Shown in pieces: positions 11,883-23,400 of a stretch of DNA of 64,000 nucleotides (positions are counted from its first letter, which is position 1; every line of letters begins with the position of its first letter). Both the position numbers and the translations under genes were made by a program. The stretch is from Sternotherus odoratus (Eukaryota; Chordata; Testudines; Kinosternidae). Location of the stretch: assembly GCA_032164245.1 (NCBI GenBank), contig JAVMKO010000002.1, forward strand, positions 95,679,340-95,743,339. The letters run 5' to 3'. The notes under the pieces are model-generated. The model made no database searches. It saw nothing but the letters and a program-made list of their open reading frames with translations, and had not been told where the DNA came from.

Positions 11883-13394
11883 AAGGGGAGCCCTACTGGA
11901 AACAGCCCAGCATACTTTCTATTGTCTTCTGACATTGCTTAGAGAGCAATGGAGCTAGATAAGAGTACTACAGACTTTGTTAAATACCTACACCTTGAAG
12001 TGAAGAGAAACTTGAGGTTCCAGCCCAGTCAAACTTCTGAAATTAAGCAGCTTAAAAGTATGACTAAGTTCCCTGTTTTCAGAGACGACAAGCACATTTA
12101 ACTACAAAGCTGCTTTCAGTTTTAGCTATCAACACGTAACTTTTAAAAATTTTAGTACTAGCTTGTGCTTTAGTAATTCTAATAGACTAGAACATTATGT
12201 AAATGTTCAATGCTTTGATGAAAGTTAAGTGAGGAGTCTTCCTTGGAGTAGGCTTTGGATTTGTCTCTACCAGAGAAGTTTGAAGTGTTAAGCACCTATA
12301 GCTCCTCGGCACATGTAACATAACTTAGATTATTAACGCAGTAGAATGGATACTGGGTTCCAGGAAATCCATATTTCTGAACACCTAGTTGGATGAACCT
12401 CTAAATGGATATGTGGGTAGATGCTGCCATGCAACCTCCCTAACCACCCTCACCCCAACAGACCAGTAACAATCCGAGGTAGCTTGTTTCTGTAGTGAAA
12501 TGGAGGTTCTTGTCAAAGTACCCATAGTTCCAGGAATGCCTCCTTACTTATGTAATCCAGCCACTGGTGTTTGTCCCACCAGTCTGTTTCTTGATAATTA
12601 GCACTCATGGGGTGAACAATTCTGGCAAGTACAGTTTGTCAGATTCTGGCAGCAGTGGTGGGTGTCTGCCCATTCCACAGGGAGTTTTGAGATCAGCTCA
12701 TCTACCAGCTCACTGCCAGTACTACTGCCTCAGAAGTTTTAATCAGTACAGTGGATGCCACCAGAACAGATGGTGGTAGAGATTTTTAGAATTTTTCCCT
12801 AAAATTATTCATACCACCATCCCTTTCTATTTACAATTACTTAAGAGCCCCATGACAATTACACTTGCTTACACGGAAAAATACTAGGAAATTATTTAAC
12901 AGCTGGAAACAATGTCAAGGAGCCAGGCCTCTGTAACCAATCAGCCAGGTCACAGGCAAGTGCTTTGTAGTTTGAGACATTCTGGGCCTCAGGCCCATAT
13001 GCTATAGCTCTCTGAATGCCTTGACTTTTTGGTTGGTTTTCAATGCTATTGAACTCCAAGCAGCAGCAATTTTAATTAAATCAAGTAAAATACGAGTACA
13101 AGCAAATATTATGGTTATGTGCATTTATTTTGATTTTTAAAAGTATGTAAATGTATATGCAAGTTATCTAGAGCCTGAGGGCTGCACCTAAGTAGCCAGT
13201 TACAGCCCCTCCGGGTTGAGAAGTTTGGACATTCCCCCTCATTTAGAGGATCCATTAAATCACGGAGCACACATTTATACCAAACTCTGTATTTCTGTTA
13301 AAAGCAGAAATGTTGCGGGGAGGTCTGACCTCTATTCTGATGGGCACAATGCTTAATCTTACAGATAGATTTTGTTGAGAGTTAAAACTACCAC

Positions 13395-14389
13395 AAACAA
13401 TATTTCATAATTTTTATTGATGGCATTTATCCCATGGTTTAACATGTTAATTATACTGTAATAAACATGGCTTTAATATTAAACTTTTCCTTATTATCCA
13501 AAGTCACCACAGTCCATTTCTGTAAATATAAAAATATATACTTAATACTTTGTACAATACTGGTTTTTGGTCCAAACAAAAATGGATCAGAAAAGCCAAT
13601 AAACTCACTTTAAGAATTCCCAATTTTATTTAAAGATTTTCCAAATGGATTTAGGCAACTTTGAATAATGGGATTTACATAATAAAATCTGAGACAATAC
13701 TAAACAAAAATTGCCATAACACAAAATTAAAATTTCAAGTTCACAGATTTGTTATGCCAAAAAAGAGAAACAAAATTGTATTTACACTTTTTCATAATAA
13801 AATAACAAAAAGGCGAGACAGGTGATAAAGAGCCGTAAGAATGAAAGTATAGAAATAGCATATAATTATTAAATGGAGAACTACAGCTCTAACAAGTCCT
13901 TAGCAGGGACCATCCTTTAATCAGTCTTCCTCTATCAGAAAATTTTAGTGCACAATACACCCAACTCACTCACTTCACACATACACCAGCACAAACTCAG
14001 CATAGAAATCATTCATTATCAACATTCTCTACTCTATACAGAATCCCTTCACTGATATAATTACAATTTGGAGGCGTCAGTAAACGCAGATGAACGCACA
14101 TAGTGGTGCAGATGAAGAGGTATTATACAAAGCTATTTGCTGTGCAGGCTATATTCATGTCTATAGCCAGACCATGCCAAGTCTGAATAAAGAAATTGCT
14201 GGATTCTAAAGGAGTTTTGCTTGAGAACCTTCCTGTTGCCAACTCTACCTCTTACCAACAAAACTAAATGGGGAAAAAGACAGCAGAGTTTGAAATTTCT
14301 TTAGGCAGATCTGACTTCAGCTAAACCCAGCATGAGGTACAATCCAATAAGTCAGGGCACCAGCTGTGGTGAAAGTTGCTGTCTAACAA
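13395..14389 (-). other. NUP153: NUP153 3' UTR (extent inferred)
   Basis: AT-rich sequence directly after the NUP153 stop, without recognisable repeats. A reverse-strand AATAAA lies at 13413-13418, followed by a GT-rich stretch (attgtttgtggtagtttt), so cleavage near 13395 is likely. An earlier AATAAA at 13625-13630 may give a shorter form. Confidence 0.55.
13413..13418 (-). terminator. Candidate poly(A) signal of NUP153
   Basis: AATAAA on the minus strand about 970 bases past the stop, with a GT-rich element just downstream. Confidence 0.5.
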
Positions 14390-14474
14390 TTATTTTCTAC
14401 GTCTAACTGCAGTCTTTATCTTCCGCCCAGAAACTGAAGATCCAGTAGCAGAGAAAATATTTTTCCCGTTAGAC
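14390..14474 (-). CDS. NUP153: NUP153 exon 22 (last)
   Basis: Starts after acceptor ttgacag and reads SNGKNIFSATGSSVSGRK, then IKTAVRRRK and TAA (14390-14392). The basic C-terminal tail is almost identical to the human one. The 3' UTR follows. Confidence 0.96.
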
Positions 14475-17400
14475 CTGTCAAAAAGAATTCAGAAGTAGTC
14501 AAAAGTCTAGCATGCTGCCAATGTAAATCTCAGAATTTTTCTGGAATAATTTAAAATCACCATCTGCAATATGTATTCTGACAGCAATTAGCAAGACCCA
14601 AACTTCATAAAATCCACAGCCAGAGAAGGATTCCAGAAACAAAATAAGCATCCACATTTGCTGTATTACAGTATAGAGAACACGGAACAAGATGAATAAG
14701 TAGCTGGCTTTAACGTAGATGTGAGGTCTACAAAATGAAAGGCAGCCTAACTTTTGTGCGTTTAAAGTGATTTTGTGCCTCACTTGAGACCCTTTAAAAG
14801 GACCTGATCTACAGAGGATGGATGTGCTCAACATCTAAAAATGAGGCCACTTTAAAATGATGCCAGATTTGGCACCAAAACCACTCATCAGTCACTTTTA
14901 ACATAACTCAGTCTAAGTATTTATATGGAGGTCACTGTTCATAGGTGTTCATGTGAACCCCTAAAGTAGTAACACCTAAAGTAATCATGTAAATGAAGAC
15001 TGATTTGGGAGTTGGAAACAGCACACTCTCAACACTAACAGCTATAATTCCCATGAATGAAGATCCTTATTCTCCCTTTCCCCCCTCCCCCCCCCCTTTT
15101 AGTCACTTGACAGTATTCTTACCCCATTGCAAATGATGGAGTCGGGTTAAATGGAAATCCTGAAGAGCCAGAAGGCTGGGTTGGTGGCGCTGGTGCACCA
15201 GGATTTGCACCAAAAGTAAATACTCCTGGGCTATTACTTGTGAAGCTGAAATTATTACTACTTCCGAACTGGAATACAGCACCTAAAAAAGAGAAAGTCT
15301 ATGTTTAACGCCATCCAGTGCAAAAAAAAAAAAAAAAAAATCACATTTCTTCCCCTTTGCCATTCTACCATACAAGTCTGGGTCACAACAAGACTACAGG
15401 CCTCCCTAAAGCGGTGATACCAAAGTAGCTATTGCTCTAACTAACCTAAAATCTACACTAAAAATATTCACTCATTTAAGTGGGGCAACTTCATGGAGGC
15501 CTGGGACTTTTCAGCCAACAACTTCTGCAGTATTGCTGATTCAGCTAGAAGGTGATGGCCCTGTGAATGCAGGAGCTTTTAATATGTGCAGCAGGTTTAT
15601 TAAGTCATTTATGGGTAAGTGACAGTCAATTCCTCTTTATTCTGGATATTTGCGCATTTCAAACTCTGTGCTTTAGAAGTCAGAATTAATTATAAAAGCA
15701 GGGCATGTGGCATACTTTGAATGGGCTGAACATTCTTAGGAAGCCTTCAAAAAGGAAATTGAGGAGCTATACTTAAAATATATTTAGAATCACAGATGAT
15801 GCTTCCCAAAGATTGGATTTATCTATAATACTTGAAGTGGTTTACAGTACAGCTCTACCGCCCTGGACACGCCCGATCCCATCTGATCTCGGAAGCTAAG
15901 CAGGGTCGGGCCTGGCTACTACCTGGATGGGAGACCTCCTGGGAATACTAGGTGCTGTAGGCTAACACCTGGCAGTAGGTATAAAATGCCTCCAACGACA
16001 GGTGGCGCGACGCATCGGTTGGAGTATACCCCAGTCGTATCACTGGTCCTGTCCGGGCTCCGAATGGAGGCAGACATGCTGACCAAAGCGGACCCTGCCA
16101 TAGTGCGGGACTAACGCTAAGAAAAACTTGAAGTGGTTTACAATTTATCTGGTGATAAATCAATCAAAACTCATACTATAAAGTTTTTTGAACCAAGAAT
16201 TGTATTCAAGTACTGTTTATCATCAAACAACAGAGTGGTTCAAACGGATGAGTTTCAGCATATTCACATAGGCTTTCAGTGAGAGGACTCAGTTACAGAC
16301 AGAGGCTCCAGAACAGAACCCTTCTAGGTAAGGCAAAGAAAGGAATCTCACTTTTATTAACCAAGTACTTCTTTGAAACTTACATTTTTCAATACTAAAG
16401 TCACAACTACTGTGATTTCAACTTAAAGGGACACTCCCATAATTTAAGCCCAAATTTTGGTGGTGTTAAAAAAAAGTGTTACTGAACCTAAATTCAGATT
16501 TTTTAAAAAGTGGGTCCATAAAGTCAGTCTCTTAAATCCATAGGAGAGCTTCGAAAATTAGGCTAGATAGATGCCTAAGCATAAATTAAAAGAATGTTCA
16601 TTTTAATTCTTGTATTTATTTTATTTTGAGAAGTAAAAGTTATACAGAAATACTAAGTGAGACTGCAAAACCATTAAAACTGGGAGGCAGACTCCAAGGC
16701 AGATGTACTGCCTGAAACAAAAGGTCGGCAGTTTTTAAAAATGGCTGAAGGTAATTTAGATTTCAGGTTAATCATTAAACCCCAAAGCCAGCCCCAGACT
16801 TATGATGAGGACTACACCCACTGCTAGTCCTGACTATATCAATCTGAACAGTTTATTTAAATTTGAACATTCCCTTGCAGTGTTTACACCCAGCTCTGTG
16901 TTACAGGACAAACAAAATCCACTAAAAAGGAACTGACTACTGTACTTTCACTGTCCAAACTGAGTGAAATGCAAAAAATAAATTGAAAAATTGAAAAGAG
17001 TTAGATTTAAGAATGAGTCATAACATTTAAGGATATTATCGTTAATATAGGTAAGGAAATGTGGGTTTTCTTTTAAATACATTAAATTTGACAGGGCCCA
17101 TTTAAAACAAGTTTCCCTATTTTCTGTTACAGCAGTAACCTTAGAGCCACAAGGCTAGCTGTAACGTTATAGTTGAGTGTTGTGGTTTTTATATTTGAGC
17201 AAACATTTTATACTGTGCTAACAAGTTTATAAATTCACCATTCCAAAGGCTCAATAACATTCAATATGTTTGTATAACACCTAATGCAATGGAGCCCTCA
17301 CTTGGTTTGCAGTTAGGCACTGCCACAATATAAACATTAAATCATTTGTGCAGACCAGGTAATCAGAAAAACACTGATCTCTAAATGCCACCAGACCAAG

Positions 17401-20400
17401 GGAGGGCTGACTAAGTCTTTCAAATGAATGGAAAGAAAGTGTTGATATTTTCCTGTGAGTAACTGATTACTGATCTGTATTATTTGCTTATTTTCCTAGA
17501 TGATATTTATAACTTCTATAGAATTACTTAATACACCCCTGGTTAGTGAATAGAGCTCTCACAAAGACAAGAAAGCAGGGAAATTTTTCCCTTTAATAAC
17601 AAATATGCATTCTATTCTGAGAAAATACTATTTAAGATACCATAATCCAATCAATAATAAACTACAGTGACAGAGGAGGATCCTCATGAGCACAGGGCCT
17701 TAGAGTATATTCATCTTCAAGTCACATTGCCTTCAGCCTCATGGGGTGGGTTTCATATATTTTATACTGTGTTTTTCTAACATTTGTTAATTTTACCACT
17801 AACATTCTTGAAAGAGAATAAACACACTAACTGATGTGCTTGCAAGCTTAATTTCACACTAATGAAGTGAGTGTGGAAGTTTCTGAAGAAGGTGGGGGGG
17901 GGTAACATCTGACCTCTAGGAATGAGGCAGATTACTGGGTAATTTTGTTAATGGACATTACATGTTATAATAATCAGATTCTATTTCTTATCTGTAATAA
18001 AGTGTTTAATATGCACTATGTTTGAGAAAGGAGATTAAAAAATAAAACAATTTATTCCTTAAAAGTTGTAGTGTTTTACCAAAAGCTGGCAAGACATCTC
18101 ATGTAGCCTTATTACTTACTGGACATTTAAGGAGAAATCTTTCTAGAAACAATCTACATCTTGAGACCAAAATCACTGTCAGACGTGAAGGGCTTGCACT
18201 CACCGGAATTAGGTGTTGTACCGGAGCCAAAACCAGGCTGTTGGCTTGCTTGCTGTCCAAACACAGGAGGCTGACTGCTGCTTGACACAGACCCAAAGGG
18301 TGGAGGTGCAGGCTGAGAGCCAGCTGAAAATAATGAAGTTGATGATAACGAGCCAAAGGTTGGAGCATTTGGCTGGCTGGCACCTTGACTTTGACCAAAT
18401 GTTGGTGTCTGGTTGGCACCAAATGCTGGACCAGCAGCAGGTGCTGAAGACCCAGAGCCAAACACAAATGAAGAGGAAGAACCTAGAAAAGCAAGCAAGC
18501 AGAACAGAAACTTAAGTATTGCATTCAGTTTTTTCACAAGGACAAAACTAACTGTTCTAGAAAAAACAAGAAGGTTTTTATTTTTGAAACACTCTCTTTC
18601 AGGATTAACAACCAAATGCTAGGTTTACAATCAAAAGAAATCTGAAGTGGCTGAAATAACTCCTACAACAACTGGAGTGTATAAAACAGAAAATAGCAAT
18701 TCAAGCATGGAAAATTGGTACTGTTATATTCAACATGAAAATTAATGTAAAAAACAGCACATTTACTCTGCATGAAGAGTTACGGTCAGTTTTTTAAAAA
18801 GAGAATTTTACTCCTGGTCTAAATACCTGTAAATTGCATTTCATACTTAACATGAAATGGTCACTATATAAAGTAAATTGTTCAACACAAACACCACAAT
18901 TATGTGATCTAATAGCAAATACACAGTAGTGGTGAGTTTTTATTCATATAGTTGTTAAGAGTTTGTCTCACATCAAGCCAATAACAGAGTGCAGCTTGCA
19001 AACTTTTATTTACATTTATTCAGTTTTAGTAACTTTTCTGTCAAGACATTTAAAGTGGAGTTCTACACCGGTCTAGAAATGGCGGGGTGCAGATGCACAT
19101 CTTTGTCTTAATGATTCCATGTCAAATATGCTCAATAAGGTTTGGGGTTTTTCCAATAACTCAACCTGAGATGTGAGTTAAGTTGGGTACCTTCCTTCTT
19201 GCAGTCACAGCTGACTCACCGGTGATGTAAGTCCTGCAGGCCAAATTAGGCCCACACTGACAATCTCACTTTCTTCAAATTGTGCATAAGATTAGATTTC
19301 AGTAAAACAATTCTACTGATGATGCATAGGAGAAATAGAATCCTACCTAGCTCACTCTCCTAGCTGCCTTTGCTCTGCGCTGCACTTGTAGAAATAAAAT
19401 GCAGTGGAGAAACATATAACTGATATACAGTAATAACTGAATGCACAGGGAACACATCTGCCAAGAAGACAGTGTCACTATTTCGTTTCATGTAAAAGAC
19501 ATTTCAGGCAGCAATTACACAACTTAGAAAGAGAGCATGGTCTACTGCACTATAACTTGGAATGAAGGAAAACAGATTTGTTTAATTGCACATATGATTT
19601 TGGATTTCTGCATTAGAAATAATAGTAAATTCATATCATGGCATTTCTGTCTCAGATTCAGTGCAATATATTCAAAGTCACAAGCCAGTTTGCTGGCAAA
19701 GAAGCCGTAATTCAGAGTTAGGATACTATTTTTTCTTTAAAAATGTGGCATTCTTCATATGGCAATTCCAGGTCCAAACTCTGAACTGCTGCTTCTGACA
19801 CTAAAAGTTCCTGCACTTAACTTCTGGGGTTATGAGGGTTAGAGACAACCAAATTTAAATTCTGCTTCTTATTAGACCAACAAAATAAAATGTACCGTAT
19901 TTTTCGGCGTATAAGACGCCTTTTTAACCCCCAAAAATAGCTTCAAAATTAGGGGGGGGCGTCTTATACGCCGAATATCGGCTGGAGCTGGGGCGGCTGC
20001 AGGTGGCCTGGCGGGCGGGGCGGGGCGGCGCTTCCCCCCCCCGAGCCCACCCGCATGTGTTGGGGCCGGCGGGGAACGGGAGCAGCTCGGGCCCCGGGGC
20101 CCCTGGGAGCGCCCACCCGCGTGGCGGGGACGGGAGAGCGGCGCGAAAAAAGCGGCGCTTTTTGTGTGGTGGTGTTTTCCCCCCCCCCCCCCCCCCGGCT
20201 TTTTTATTTAAAAACTCGGGGGCGTCTTATACGCCGGAGCGTCCTATAGGACGAAAAATACGGTAGGTGGTTTGAGCCTTGTACTGTATCTCAGTTTAAA
20301 GTTAAATTCATGCCAAATTAGATGACACATTTTAGAATTTTAGACTCTGATCTTTAATTTGTTTGACTCAGTGGGAGATAAACAGGATCACTGTTCTTAA

Positions 20401-23400
20401 CCCATTAACTTGGAAGAAACAAATCTGATCTTAAATTAACCAGTCATAGTAGCAGCAGCAAATGCACGAGTGTTGTGCTTAAACACTGCACTAATGAAGA
20501 AGGCTGCATTAAGATAAAAAAGTTAAGAATTCTGTGCTTAAAAATACTAATGACATTTGAGGATTTTCACAGGTAAAAGATAGAGTGGGAAGGCAAATGA
20601 ATGAACCATTTTCACTGAGAAACCTGAGGGCTGTCAAGTTGATCTGAGTTGCACAGGAGGCGAACTGAGAACCAAGGACTCAGCACTGTAACAATATTGT
20701 GGCAACAAATGGACCCAGACCAGCCAACATTTAGTGAGAGCTTTAACTTTTCCAAGAGGTTTGTTTTTTAAAAAAAATCTCTTCAAGTTTTAAAAAATTG
20801 GGAAGTTAGGCTGGATTTTCAAAAACTGGTTTGGTACAGCAATATTCCACAACTTCAATTAAATTTCTCTACGGTTTCCATATTGGAAGTGGAACTCTAG
20901 TTATATGAACTGGAAACCAAATACGGAGGTTATGTGATGTATAAAAAAATGCCTGTGACACTGCTGTTAAACTATTTCTAATACTTATGCCTTTTCCCAA
21001 TAGGAACGCCATATGACTTTTCCTACAAATTTCTGTGGCAAAGTCCTTGAGATTTACTGATGAAAAGTACTAAGAGCTAGGCATTTTTTTTTTCATAATA
21101 AGATAGCCCCACTAATGACTGTTTGACTCCTTTGTCGTACAAAGAATAAATGTACACAGCCCATGTATTCTCCACAGTAAAATGCTAATGGAAATCAAAT
21201 TGTGTTGGTCCTTCATCCACCCACAACAGTGAAATTACCAGCACTAAATTGTAGACATACCTGTAGAACTTGATGTGGTTGTGGCCCCAAAGTTGAAACT
21301 AGGGGTTGCAGTATTGTTACTGCTTGTTCCTGAACCAAAGAGAAAAGATCCAACAGCTGCCCCTGTGCTGGAGGATGTCGTTGCTGGTTTGTTTTCTTGA
21401 GAGAACCCAAAGGACTGAGAGGCATTGGATTCGGCGGCATTGCCAAATGCAGAACTGCTCACAGTGTTGCTGGCCTGTCCAAACAAAAAGGCAGCGGCAA
21501 CTGGTGACGGATTTGAGGCAGTCGAGGTGCTGCCAAACACACTACTGCTGTTAGCTGACGTGCTGGGTATGGCTGTGCTGGAGGAACCAGAGCTCAAGAA
21601 ACCGAAGGCTGGCTTTGCTGCCCCTTGATCTAAAAAGAAGGAAGGCAATTATAAACTACTTTAGAAATGGGAAATGAGGCTCTGAAGGCACAACATATGT
21701 TGTGTTTCAAGCTCTGTATGCCAACAATGCTTGATGACACCCAAGTATCATAGCTTCTCTTTCTCCTATGAAAAACCAAGGTGAAATGCATAAACTGGTC
21801 TCTTTCCCAGGAAACACACAGTCCGGAGAGGGAAGGGGTTTAAGAAGATTACAAAGCAGTTGGCAAGAGTAGGGGTGTTTGCTAAGGAAATATGAACTAG
21901 CATGACATATATACAAGTACTTTGTGTTTTTTGTGCCACCAATAGTGGAAATGCTGGGCAGTAAATTATTCCAAGAGACACCAGAATAAATATGCTATGC
22001 TAAAAGGATCCTACTCTGGGGGTCGTAGGGACAGACTGATTTAGAGATATTTCTTCTCCAGCCCAGTGTGAATCTAGGAACCTGACCCAGCTTCCCTAAC
22101 TCAGGCAAAACTCAACAACAAAAGTGAGAACTTAACCCGTGTAAAGGCTGCAAGGTCAGACCCTAGTTGTATTTTCACAAAAATTCAAAGGTGCCCTGTT
22201 TATCTCTAAAGGGGTTAAAGTGTATTAATTAACCACAGTGCTATCTGGACAATCATTTAAAATTGGTAAAAGTGCATATATAAATATGCATATTTAAGTA
22301 ACTTAAAGATTTCCGACAAAAGCAAATAAGACTAACCCTCTTCAGTCCGATTTCTTCATCAACCATTTTGTTTTAAGACATTAACTAAGTTTACCCACAT
22401 TTTGGAATTAAGGCAAAGTTTAAGCTTTCTCTAAGTCTGTTGCTGTGTCCATTTCTAAGGGCTTGTCTCCACTACGGGGGGGGGGGGGGGGGGGGATCGA
22501 CTGCAGATACGCAAACTTCAGCTACGTGAAGTTTGCGTATCTGCAGCCGACTTGCCTCTCGTCCCCACGCCGGCGGCAGTTGGCGGCGCGCTCCCCCGTT
22601 GACTCCAGCTTGCGCCTCCCGGCAAGCTGGAGTTATGCAGTCGACGGGGGAGCCGCAAGTGATCGATTTCTCACGTCCTCATCAGACGCGAGAAATCGAT
22701 CGCCAGAAGATCGATCCCGCGCCACGTGAGTGAAGACCAGCCCTAAGTCTTAATTGTCTGGCATCTTGTTTTCATTTCTCAGTCTCTATTTTTCTATTAT
22801 TTAGGCTTCTGTTTCATCTCCCCCTTTCTTTGGGGATGGAGATGGGGCCACTTTGAGGAATTAAGTTCCCCTTTCACAATAAAGGACTGTTGTAAATCTT
22901 TTCAATTAGAACTAACAAGAGTCCTTGATGACATTGACTGGGATTAAAACAGCACTGTAAATATTTGTGTCACCATATTTCATCTCAGAACTCTGGGCCC
23001 TTATTCTGTGGTTTGTCTAGCAAAATCATCATGCAGTTTTGATTCCGAACAACATAACACTGTGAAGAGACTAATTAAAAGACTATTTTTAGTCAGAGTT
23101 ACTGAAAAAGCTCCTTGCTAATCCTCTAGACAAAAAGAAAATCAGTTTTAAAATATGACAGGTAGTTGGGCACAACTGAAAGTTAACAGCCAGAAAGCAC
23201 TCTATGCAGCAGTCATCACTAAAAAGCTAATTTTAACCTGCAAAAGGTGGAGATATTACCAATATATGGGCGAATACAGGACAATATACTAGTACCAGAT
23301 TTTGTACCCGTATAACTATTTTAGTTAAGGCTGTGATTTATTTTATTTTATTTTATTTTATTTACGGATATACTTATATTGGTATAACTTCTTGTGTGGG

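Larger units (their letters stand above)
9481..13394. other. Intergenic region between convergent FAM8A1 and NUP153
   Basis: No conserved coding exon is visible. It contains a Harbinger-type MITE (10779-11027), a 656-bp inverted-repeat element (11227-11882) and other MITE-like pieces (for example 10590-10690, and a hAT-like stretch near 13165-13240). Confidence 0.7.
15283..18203 (-). other. NUP153 intron 20
   Basis: Contains the 5S rRNA-derived SINE at 15847-16125. Nothing else recognisable in about 2.9 kb. Confidence 0.8.

Noticed and set aside
15847..15963. Functional 5S rRNA gene
   Set aside because: It differs from vertebrate 5S at many sites and is joined to a tail within one target-site duplication, so it is the head of a SINE.
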